Source: Inia geoffrensis
Lineage: Eukaryota > Chordata > Mammalia > Artiodactyla > Iniidae
Reading direction: 5' to 3'
Assembly (NCBI GenBank): GCA_036417435.1
Contig: CM070915.1
Coordinates: 82,523,799-82,587,798 of the forward strand
DNA: 64,000 nt
Numbering within the stretch: position 1 is the stretch's first letter; every line of letters begins with the position of its first letter. The notes under the pieces were generated by a model. That model had not been told where the DNA came from. It did not search any database and saw nothing but the letters and a program-made list of their open reading frames with translations. Shown here piece after piece: positions 54,764 to 64,000 of this stretch. The position numbers and the translations under genes are program-made.

Positions 54764-56784
54764 AGTTAGTGTTGGTGTCCTGGTTAAGATTAGGGCACGG
54801 GTGAGGGTAAGGTTTCGGGTGAGGGGCAGGGATAGAATTCGGGTTAGGGTTAGCGTTAGAGAATGGGGAGATATTAGGGCACAGTTTAGGGTACCACAAC
54901 GCTTAAGGTTTAGCGTACGTGTGAGGTCACTAGTTAGTGTTAGTGTACTGCTTACGATTAGGGCACGGGTGAGGGTAAGGCCTCGGAAGAGGGTCACGTT
55001 AAGGGTTAGGGTTAGGGTTAGGGTTAGGGAATGGGGATTGATTAGGGTACAGGTTAGGGTACGGCAATGGCTTAGGGTTGGCGTACGTTAGAGGGCATGG
55101 GTTAGTGTTGATGTACTGGTTAAAATTAGGACACGGGTGAGGGTAAAGTTTCGGGTGAGTGTCATGGTTAGGTTTGAGGTTAGGGTTAGGGTTAGGGAAT
55201 GGAGAGGGATTAGGGTACAGGTTAGGGTACCGCTGCGGTTTAGTGTTAGCGTACGTTTGAGGGCACGAGTTAGTCTTGGTGTCCTGGTTAATATTAGGGC
55301 ACGGGTGAGGGTAAGGCTTCGGGTGAGGGTCAGGGTTAGGATTCGGGTTAGGGTTAGGGTTAGGGAATGGAGAGGGATTAGGGTACAGGTTAGGGTACGA
55401 CAATGCTTAAGGGTTAGCGTAAGTGTGAGGGCACGAGTTAGTGTTGGTGTACTTCTTAAGACAACGGCACCGATGAGGGTAAGGCCTCGGAAAAGGGTCA
55501 CGTTCAGGGTTTCGCTTAGGGTTAGGGTTAGGGAATGGGGAGGGATTAGGGTAAAGGATAGGGTACGACAATGCTTAAGGGTTAGCGTACGTTTGAGGGC
55601 ATGAGTTAGTGTTTGTGTACTGGTTAAGATTAGGGCATTGGTTAGGGTAGGGCATAGGAAGTGGGTCAGATTTAGGGATGGGGTTAGGGTTAGGGTTAAG
55701 GAATGGGGAGGGATTAGGGTACAATTTAGGGTACGACAAAGCTTAAGGTTTAGCGTACGTGTGAGGGCACGAGTTAGTGTTGGTGTCCTGGTTAAGATTA
55801 GGGCACGGGTGAGGGTAAGGCTTCGGGTGAGGGTCAGGGTTAGCATTCGGGTTAGGGTTAGGGTTAAGGAATGCAGAGGGATTAGGGTACAGCTTAGGGT
55901 ACGACAGTGCTTAAGGGTTAGCGTTCGTGTGAGGGCAAGGGTTAGTGTTAGTGTCCTGGTTAAGATTAGGGCACGGGTGAGGGTAAGGCTTCAGGTGAGG
56001 GTCAGGTTTAGGATTCGGGTTAGGGTTAGGGTTAGGGAATGGGGAGGGATTAGGGTACCGTTTAGGGTACGACAACGATTAAGGGTTAGCGTACGTGTGA
56101 GGGCACAAGTTAGTGTTGGTGTCCTGGTTAAGATTAGGGCACGGGTGAGGGTAAGGTTTTGGGTGAGGGTCAGGGATAGAATTCGGGTTAGGGTTAGGGT
56201 TAGGGAATGGGGAGATATTAGGGCACAGTTTAGGGTACCACAACGCTTAAGGTTTAGCGTACGTGTGAGGTCACTAGTTAGTGTTAGTGTACTGCTTACG
56301 ATTAGGGCACGGGTGAGGGTAAGGCCTCGGAAGAGTGTCACGTTAAGGGTTAAGGTTAGGGTTAGGGTTAGGGAATGGGGATTGATTAGGGTACAGGTTA
56401 GGGTACGGCAATGGTTTAGTGTTGGCGTACGTTAGAGGGCATGGGTTAGTGTTGATGTACTGGTTAAATTTAGGACACGGGTGAGGGTAAAGTTTCGGGT
56501 GAGTGTCATGGTTAGGTTTCAGGTTAGGGTTAGGGTTAGGGAATGGAGAGGGATTAGGGTACAGGTTAGGGTACCGCTGCGGTTTAGTGTTAGCGTACGT
56601 TTGAGGGCACGAGTTAGTCTTGGTGTCCTGGTTAAGATTAGGGCACGGGTGAGGGTAAGGCTTCGGGTGAGGGTCAGGGTTAGGATTCGGGTTAGGGTTA
56701 GGGTTAGGAAATGGAGAGGGATTAGGGTACAGGTTAGGGTACGACAATGCTTAAGGGTTAGCGTAAGTGTGAGGGCACGAGTTA
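54069..56784 (+). repeat. Block duplicated at a distance of 11424 bp, copy 2
   Basis: Partner of 42645-45360. The match ends where this copy gains a B/A monomer (56757) that the first lacks. Private changes include ACTTCTTAAG near 55450. Confidence 0.82.
54237..55580 (+). repeat. Canonical 8-mer HOR, 1344 bp
   Basis: Matches the unit at 42813, displaced by 11424 bp, including the GGGGCAGG word in F and GTTAATATT in A. B has ACTTCTTAAG where relatives read ACTGCTTAAG. Confidence 0.9.
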
Positions 56785-57092
56785 GTCTTGGTGTCCTGGT
56801 TAAGATTAGGGCACGGGTAAGGGTAAGGCTTCGGGTGAGGGTCAGGGTTAGGATTCGGGTTAGGGTTAGGGTTAGGGAATGGAGAGGGATTAGGGTACAG
56901 GTTAGGGCACGACAATGCTTAAGGGTTAGTGTAAGTGTGAGGGCACGAGTTAGTGTTGGTGTACTGCTTAAGACAACGGCACCGATGAGGGTAAGGCCTC
57001 GGAAAAGGGTCACGTTCAGGGTTTCGCTTAGGGTTAGGGTTAGGGAATGGGGAGGGATTAGGGTACAGGATAGGGTACGACAATACTTAAGG
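55581..57092 (+). repeat. 9-mer HOR, 1512 bp
   Basis: C with ACAAAGC and D with AGCATTCGG match the 8-mer at 44157, but an extra B/A at 56757 makes it a 9-mer. A at 56589 has GTTAGGAAATGG. Confidence 0.89.
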
Positions 57093-59444
57093 GTTAGCGT
57101 ACGTTTGAGGGCATGAGTTAGTGTTTGTGTACTGGTTAAGATTAGGGCATTGGTTAGGGTAGGGCATCGGAAGTGGGTCAGATTTAGGGATGGGGTTAGG
57201 GTTAGGGTTAAGGAATGGGGAGGGATTAGGGTACAATTTAGGGTACGACAACGCTTAAGGTTTAGCGTACGTGTGAGGGCACGTGTTAGTGTTGGTGTCC
57301 TGGTTAAGATTAGGGCACGGGTGAGGGTAAGGCTTCGGGTGAGGGTCAGGGTTAGGATTCGGGTTAGGGTTAGGGTTAAGGAATGCAGAGGGATTAGGGT
57401 ACAGCTCAGGGTACGACAGTGCTTAAGGGTTAGCGTTCGTGTGAGGGCAAGGGTTAGTGTTAGTGTCCTGGTTAAGATTAGGGCACGGGTGAGGGTAAGG
57501 CTTCAGGTGAGGGTCAGGTTTAGGATTCGGGTTAGGGTTAGGGTTACGGAATGGGGAAGGATTAGGGTACAGTTTAGGGTACGACAACGATTAAGGGTTA
57601 GCGTACGTGTGAGGGCACAAGTTAGTGTTGGTGTCCTGGTTAAGATTAGGGCACGGGTGAGGGTAAGGTTTCGGGTGAGGGTCAGGGATAGAATTCGGGT
57701 TAGGGTTAGGGTTAGAGAATGGGGAGATATTAGGGCACAGTTTAGGGTACCACAACGCTTAAGGTTTAGCGTACGTGTGAGGTCACTAGTTAGTGTTAGT
57801 GTACTGCTTACGATTAGGGCACGGGTGAGGGTAGGGCCTCGGAAGAGGGTCACGTTAAGGGTTAGGGTTAGGGTTAGGGTTAGGGAATGGGGATTGATTA
57901 GGGTACAGGTTAGGGTACGGCAATGGCTTAGGGTTGGCGTACGTTAGAGGGCATGGGTTAGTGTTGATGTACTGGTTAAAATTAGGACACGGGTGAGGGT
58001 AAAGTTTCGGGTGAGTGTCATGGTTAGGTTTGAGGTTAGGGTTAGGGTTAGGGAATGGAGAGGGATTAGGGTACAGGTTAGGGTACCGCTGCGGTTTAGT
58101 GTTAGCGTACGTTTGAGGGCACGAGTTAGTCTTGGTGTCCTGGTTAATATTAGGGCACGGGTGAGGGTAAGGCTTCGGGTGAGGGTCAGGGTTAGGATTC
58201 GGGTTAGGGTTAGGGTTAGGGAATGGAGAGGGATTAGGGTACAGGTTAGGGTACGACAAAGCTTAAGGTTTAGCGTACGTGTGAGGGCACGAGTTAGTGT
58301 TGGTGTCCTGGTTAAGATTAGGGCACGGGTGAGGGTAAGGCTTCGGGTGAGGGTCAGGGTTAGCATTCGGGTTAGGGTTAGGGTTAAGGAATGCAGAGGG
58401 ATTAGGGTACAGCTTAGGGTACGACAGTGCTTAAGGGTTAGCGTTCGTGTGAGGGCAAGGGTTAGTGTTAGTGTCCTGGTTAAGATTAGGGCACGGGTGA
58501 GGGTAAGGCTTCAGGTGAGGGTCAGGTTTAGGATTCGGGTTAGGGTTAGGGTTAGGGAATGGGGAGGGATTAGGGTACCGTTTAGGGTACGACAACGATT
58601 AAGGGTTAGCGTACGTGTGAGGGCACAAGTTAGTGTTGGTGTCCTGGTTAAGATTAGGGCACGGGTGAGGGTAAGGTTTTGGGTGAGGGTCAGGGATAGA
58701 ATTCGGGTTAGGGTTAGGGTTAGGGAATGGGGAGATATTAGGGCACAGTTTAGGGTACCACAACGCTTAAGGTTTAGCGTACGTGGGAGGTCACTAGTTA
58801 GTGTTAGTGTACTGCTTACGATTAGGGCACGGGTGAGGGTAAGGCCTCGGAAGAGTGTCACGTTAAGGGTTAAGGTTAGGGTTAGGGTTAGGGAATGGGG
58901 ATTGATTAGGGTACAGGTTAGGGTACGGCAATGGCTTAGTGTTGGCGTACGTTAGAGGGCATGGGTTAGTGTTGATGTACTGGTTAAATTTAGGACACGG
59001 GTGAGGGTAAAGTTTCGGGTGAGTGTCATGGTTAGGTTTCAGGTTAGGGTTAGGGTTAGGGAATGGAGAGGGATTAGGGTACAGGTTAGGGTACCGCTGC
59101 GGTTTAGTGTTAGCGTACGTTTGAGGGCACGAGTTAGTCTTTGTGTCCTGGTTAAGATTAGGGCACGGGTGAGGGTAAGGCTTCGGGTGAGGGTCAGGGT
59201 TAGGATTCGGGTTAGGGTTAGGGTTAGGGAATGGAGAGGGATTAGGGTACAGGTTAGGGTACGACAATGCTTAAGGGTTAGCGTAAGTGTGAGGGCACGA
59301 GTTAGTGTTCGTGTACTGGTTAAGACAACGGCACCGATGAGGGTAAGGCCTCGGAAAAGGGTCACGTTCAAGGTTTCGCTTAGGGTTAGGGTTAGAGAAT
59401 GGGGAGGGATTAGGGTACAGGATAGGGTACGACAATGCTTAAGG
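57093..59444 (+). repeat. 14-mer HOR with A/C-tail junction
   Basis: Order C D E F G H A/C D E F G H A B. The monomer at 58101 is A up to about hexamer 26 and ends ACAAAGC, the tail of the 55581-type C; D with AGCATTCGG follows. B and nearly all of C are skipped. The exchange is far to the right of that in the A/C hybrids at 10403 and 16276, so it is a separate event. Confidence 0.87.
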
Positions 59445-61292
59445 GTTAGCGTACGTTTGAGGGCATGAGTTAGTGTTTGTGTACTGGTTTAGATTAGGGC
59501 ATTGGTTAGGGTAGGGCATCGGAAGTGGGTCAGGTTTAGGGATGGGTTTAGGGTTAGGGTTAAGGAATGGGTAGGGATTAGGGTACAATTTAGGGTACGA
59601 CAACGCTTAAGGTTTAGCGTACGTGTGAGGGCACGAGTTAGTGTTGGTGTCCTGGTTAAGTTTAGGGCACGGGTGAGGGTAAGGCTTCGGGTGAGGGTCA
59701 GGGTTATGATTCGGGTTAGGGTTAGGGTTAAGGAATGCAGAGGGATTAGGGTACAGCTTAGGGTACGACAGTGCTTAAGGGTTAGCGTTCGTGTGAGGGC
59801 AAGGGTTAGTGTTAGTGTCCTGGTTAAGATTAGGGCACGGGTGAGGGTAAGGCTTCGGGTGAGGGTCAGGGTTAGGATTCGGGTTAGGGTTAGGGTTAGG
59901 GAATGGGGAGGGATTAGGTTAGAGTTTAGGGTACGACAACGATTAAGGGTTAGCATACGTGTGAGAGCACAAGTTAGTGTTGGTGTCCTCGTTAAGATTA
60001 GGGCATGGGTGAGGGTAAGGTTTCGGGTGAGGGTCAGGGATAGAATTCGGGTTAGGGTTAGGGTTAGGGAATGGGGAGATATTAGGGCACAGTTTAGGGT
60101 ACCACAACGCTTAAGGTTTAGCGTACGTGTGAGGTCACTAGTTAGTGTTAGTGTACTGCTTACGATTAGGGCACGGGTGAGGGTAAGGCTTCGGGTGAGG
60201 GTCAGGGTTAGGATTCGGGTTAGGGTTAGGGTTAAGGAATGCAGAGGGATTAGGGTACAGCTTAGGGTATGACAGTGCTTAAGGGTTAGCGTTCGTGTGA
60301 GGGCAAGGGTTAGTGTTAGTGTCCTGGTTAAGATTAGGGCACGGGTGAGGGTAAGGCTTCAGGTGAGGGTCAGGGTTAGGATTCGGGTTAGGGTTAGGGT
60401 TAGGGAATGGGGAGGGATTAGGGTACAGTTTAGGGTACGACAACGATTAAGGGTTAGCATACGTGTGAGGGCACAAGTTAGTGTTGGTGTCCTGGTTAAG
60501 ATTAGGGCACGGGTGAGGGTAAGGTTTCGGGTGAGGGTCAGGGATAGAATTCGGGTTAGGGTTAGGGTTAGGGAATGGGGAGATATTAGGGCACAGTTTA
60601 GGGTACCACAACGCTTAAGGTTTAGAGTACGTGTGAGGTCACTAGTTAGTGTTAGTATACTGCTTACGATTAGGGCACGGGAGAGGGTAAGGCCTCGGAA
60701 GAGGGTCACGTTAAGGGTTAGGGTTAGGGTTAGGGTTAGGGAATGGGGATTGATTAGGGTACAGTTTAGGGTACGGCAATGGCTTAGGGTTGGCGTACGT
60801 TAGAGGGCATGGGTTAGTGTTGATGTACTGGTAAAAATTAGGACACGGGTGCCGGTAAAGTTTCGGGAGAGGGTCATGGTTAGGTTTCAGGTTAGGGTTA
60901 GGGTTAGGGAATCTAGAGGGATTAGGGTACAGGTTAGGGTAATGCTGCGGTTTAGTGTTAGAGTACGTTTGAGGGCACAAGTTAGTCTTGGTGTCCTGGT
61001 TAAGATTAGGGCACGGGTGAGGGTAAGGCTTCTGGTGAGGGTCAGGGTTAGGATTCGGGTTAGGGTTAGGGTTAGGGAATGGAGAGGGATTAGGGTACCG
61101 GTTAGGGTACGACAATGCTTAAGTGTTAGCGTAAGTGTGAGGGCACGAGTTAGTGTTGGTGTACTGGTTAAGACAACGGCACCGATGAGGGTAAGGCCTC
61201 GGAAAAGGGTTACGTTCAGGGTTTTACTTAGGGTTAGGGTTAGGGAATGGGGAGGGATTAGAGTACAGTATAGGGTACGACAATGCTTAAGG
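59445..61292 (+). repeat. 11-mer HOR with G/D hybrid
   Basis: Order C D E F G/D E F G H A B. At 60117 a G head (TCACTA, CTTACG) becomes D (GAATGC). The left half resembles the unit at 45501. The right half, from H at 60789, has AATGCTGCGG and GAGTACG as near 22140, and CTTCTGG as near 24415. Confidence 0.87.
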
Positions 61293-61796
61293 GTTAGCGT
61301 ACGTTTGAGGGCATGAGTTAGTGTTTGTGTACTGGTTAAGATTAGGGCATTGGTTAGGGTAGGGCATCGGAAGTGGGTCAGGTTTAGGGATGGGTTTAGG
61401 GTTAGGGTTAAGGAATGGGGAGGGATTAGGGTACAATTTAGGGTACGACAACGCTTAAGGTTTAGCGTACGTGTGAGGGCACGAGTTAGTGTTGGTGTCC
61501 TGGTTAAGATTAGGGCACGGGTGAGGGTAAGGCTTCGGGTGAGGGTCAGGGTTAGGATTCGGGTTAGGGTTAGGGTTAAGGAATGCAGAGGGATTAGGGT
61601 ACAACTTAGGGTACGACAGTGCTTAAGGGTTAGCGTTCGTGTGAGGGCAAGGGTTAGTGTTAGTGTCCTGGTTAAGATTAGGGCACGGGTGAGGGTAAGG
61701 CTTCAGGTGAGGGTCAGGGTTAGGATTCGGGTTAGGGTTAGGGTTAGGGAATGGGGAGGGATTAGGGTACAGGGTAGGGTACGACAATGCTTAAGG
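61293..61796 (+). repeat. 3-mer unit: C D E/B
   Basis: The monomer at 61629 is E through hexamer 23 and then ends like B (GGTAGG at hexamer 25, CAATGC at 27). F, G, H, A and most of B are absent. Confidence 0.87.
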
Positions 61797-62804
61797 GTTA
61801 GCGTTCGTTTGAGGGCATGAGTTAGTGTTTGTGTACTGGTTAAGATTAGGGCATTGGTTAGGGTAGGGCATCGGAAGTGGGTCAGGTTTAGGGATGGGGT
61901 TAGGGTTAGGGTTAAGGAATGGGGAGGGATTAGGGTACAATTTAGGGTACGACAACGCTTAAGGTTTAGCGTACGTGTGAGGGCACGAGTTAGTGTTGGT
62001 GTCTTGGTTAAGATTAGGGCACAGGTGAGGGTAAGGTTTTGGGTGAGGGTCAGGGATAGAATTCGGGTTAGGGTTAGGGTTAGGGAATGGGGAGATATTA
62101 GGGCACAGTTTAGGGTACCACAACGCTTAAGGTTTAGCGTACGTGTGAGGTCACTAGTTAGTGTTAGTGTACTGCTTGCGATTAGGGCACGGGTGAGGGT
62201 AAGGCCTCGGAAGAGGGTCACGTTAAGGGTTAGGGTTAGGGTTAGGGTTAGGGAATGGGGATTGATTAGGGTACAGGTTAGGGTACGGCAATGGCTTAGG
62301 GTTAACGTACGTTAGAGGGCATGGGTTAGTGTTGATGTACTGGTTAAAATTAGGACACGGGTGAGGGTATAGTTTCGGGTGAGTGTCATGGTTAGGTTTC
62401 AGGTTAGGGTTAGGGTTAGGGAATAGAGAGGGATTAGGGTACAGGTTAGGGTACCGCTGCGGTTTAGTGTTAGCGTACGTGTGAGGGCACAAGTTAGTCT
62501 TGGTGTCCTGGTTAAGATTAGGGCACGGGTGAGGGTAAGGCTTCGGGTGAGGGTCAGGGTTAGGATTCGGGTTAGGGTTAAGGTTAGGGAATAGAGAGGG
62601 ATTAGGGTACAGGTTAGGGTACGACAATGCTTAAGGGTTAGCGTAAGTGTGAGGGCACGAGTTAGTGTTGGTGTACTGGTTAAGACAACGGCACCGATGA
62701 GGGTAAGGCCTCGGAAAAGGGTCACGTTCAGGGTTTCGCTTAGGGTTAGGGTTAGGGAATGGGGAGGGATTAGGGTACAGGATAGGGTACGACGATGCTT
62801 AAGG
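61797..62804 (+). repeat. 6-mer HOR with an independent D/F hybrid
   Basis: Order C D/F G H A B. D/F at 61965 lacks the CCTGATT and GTAAAG marks of the left-domain D/F and has GTCTTGG and TTTTGG instead. H at 62301 is the GTTAAC variant and A at 62469 has GAATAG words, both typical of 1-18 kb. Confidence 0.88.
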
Positions 62805-63980
62805 GTTAGCGTACGTTTGAGGGCATGAGTTGGTGTTTGTGTACTGGTTAAGATTAGGGCATTGGTTAGGGTAGGGCATCGGAAGTGGGTCAGGTTTAGG
62901 GATGGGGTTAGGGTTAGGGTTAAGGAATGGGGAGGGATTAGGGTACAATTTAGGGTACGACAACGCTTAAGGTTTAGCGTACGTGTGAGGGCACGAGTTA
63001 GTGTTGGTGTCCTGGTTAAGATTAGGGCACGGGTGAGGGTAAGGCTTCAGGTGAGGGTCAGGGTTAGGATTCGGGTTAGGGTTAGGGTTAGGGAATGGGG
63101 AGGGATTAGGGTACAGTTTAGGGTACGACAACGATTAAGTGTTAGCGTACGTGTGAGGGCACAAGTTAGTGGTGGTGTCCTGGTTAAGATTAGGGCACGG
63201 GTGAGGGTAAGGTTTCGGGTGAGGGTCATGTATAGAATTCGGGTTAGGGTTAGGGTTAGGGAATGGGGAGATATTAGGGCACAGTTTAGGGTACCACAAC
63301 GCTTAAGGTTTAGCGTACGTGTGAGGTCACTAGTTAGTGTTAGTGTACTGCTTACGATTAGGGCACGGGTGAGGGTAAGGCCTCGGAAGAGGGTCACGTT
63401 AAGGGTTAGGGTTAGGGTTAGGGTTAGGGAATGGGGATTGATTAGGGTACAGGTTAGGGTGCGGCAATGATTTAGGGTTGGCGTACGTTAGAGGGCATGG
63501 GTTAGTGTTGATGTACTGGTTAAAATTAGGACACGGGTGAGGGTAAAGTTTCGGGTGAGTGTCATGGTTAGGTTTCAGGTTAGGGTTAGGTTTAGTGAAT
63601 GGAGAGGGATTAGGGTACAGGTTAGGGTACCGCTGCGGTTTAGTGTTAGCGTAAGTTTCAGGGCACGAGTTAGTCTTGGTGTCCTGGTTAAGATTAGGGC
63701 ACAGGTGAGGGTAAGGCTTCGGGTGAGGTTCAGGGTTAGGATTCGGGTTAGGGTTAGGGTTAGGGAATGGAGCGGGATTAGGGTACAGGTTAGGGTACGA
63801 CAATGCTTAAATGTTAGCGTAAGTGTGAGGGCACGAGTTAGTGTTGGTGTACTGGTTAAGACAACGGCACCGATGAGGGTAAGGCGTCGGAAAAGGGTTA
63901 CGTTCAGGGTTTCGCTTAAGATTAGGGTTACGGAATGGGGAGGGATTAGGGTACAGGATAGGGTACGACAATGCTTAAGG
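62805..63980 (+). repeat. 7-mer HOR with D/E hybrid
   Basis: Order C D/E F G H A B. At 62973 a D head (TTTAGC, GCACGA) becomes E by hexamer 13 (CTTCAG). The remainder closely resembles the left-end units at 337 and 4866, with the GGTGGTG word in F, GATTTAGGG at the G-H join and TAAATGTTAGC at the A-B join. Confidence 0.88.
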
Positions 63981-64000
63981 GTTAGCGTACGTTTGAGGGC
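63981..64000 (+). repeat. Right-edge partial monomer C
   Basis: Twenty bases of a C monomer; the array continues past the window. Confidence 0.85.

Larger units (their letters stand above)
1..64000 (+). repeat. Telomere-derived satellite array, 168-bp monomer, whole window
   Basis: The window is filled by head-to-tail 168-bp monomers. Each monomer is 28 consecutive 6-base words in the GTTAGG register, with two to five exact GTTAGG words and the rest changed by substitution. Boundaries recur at 1, 169, 337, 505, 673 and so on to 63981. The arithmetic closes exactly: 63980 bases plus 28 deleted bases equals 381 x 168. No monomer is inverted and no unrelated sequence interrupts the array. In type A monomers I count 71 G and 17 C, so the + strand is strongly G-rich. 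Both array ends lie outside the window. It is known that interstitial TTAGGG-like DNA occurs in subtelomeric and pericentromeric heterochromatin of many vertebrates; the location here is inferred, not shown. Confidence 0.97.

Noticed and set aside
63399..63803. 134-codon P-N rich minus frame that recurs throughout the window, resembling a repetitive secreted protein
   Set aside because: Its start is TTG within the hexamer 26-27 junction, and the sequence is the complement of GTTAGG words read as Pro-Asn. Each HOR gives a similar frame; there is no independent coding evidence.
1..64000. CRISPR array (regular repeats with spacers)
   Set aside because: There are no unique spacers: the sequence between repeated words is itself repeated, and the periods are 6 and 168 bp.

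Overview
The whole window is one uninterrupted tandem satellite array derived from the telomere repeat TTAGGG. I found no gene, RNA gene, transposon, CRISPR array or unique sequence in it. The organism is a eukaryote with TTAGGG-type telomeres. A vertebrate or other metazoan is most likely, but some fungi and protists use the same repeat, and the species cannot be named from this sequence. The likely setting is subtelomeric, pericentromeric or other heterochromatic interstitial telomere-like DNA.

The array has four levels of order. (1) Hexamer: every monomer can be cut into 6-base words in the register GTTAGG, most of them mutated by substitution only. (2) Monomer: 28 hexamers make 168 bp. 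I followed the monomer boundary from base 1 to base 64000 and count 381 complete monomers plus 20 bases of the next. The only length changes are three copies of a 6+1 bp loss, one further 6 bp loss and one further 1 bp loss. (3) Higher-order repeat (HOR): eight monomer types in fixed order A-B-C-D-E-F-G-H give a 1344-bp unit. Many units are 3- to 17-mers produced by exchanges between monomer types, always in the 168-bp register. (4) Super-repeats: blocks of several HORs are themselves duplicated in tandem, with periods 4529, 5873, 3528, 2520, 1512 and 4368 bp.

Layout. 1-18.6 kb: short and fused HORs in 4529-bp and then 5873-bp duplications. 18.6-27.3 kb: 8-mers and 13-mers in a 3528-bp duplication. 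27.3-36.1 kb: 10-, 15- and 17-mers with extra E/D and B/A hybrid monomers, including a near-identical 2520-bp duplication. 36.1-38.4 kb: a short, deletion-rich stretch of 7-, 3- and 4-mers. 38.4-59.4 kb: the most regular part, 8-mers and 9-mers (9-mers carry one extra B/A monomer), with a 4368-bp super-repeat and one 14-mer at its end. 59.4-64.0 kb: a mosaic of pieces resembling the 20-25 kb, 45 kb and 1-18 kb sequence families.

All monomers point the same way, with the G-rich strand on +. The long open frames on both strands, rich in VR, LT or PN, come from a 6-base repeat in a 168-base (56-codon) monomer; the starts I checked are TTG or GTG. They are not annotated as genes. In 'repeat' entries, X/Y means a hybrid monomer whose left part is type X and right part type Y; an asterisk marks a monomer with a short internal deletion. 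Identities between blocks were judged by reading, not by alignment software.
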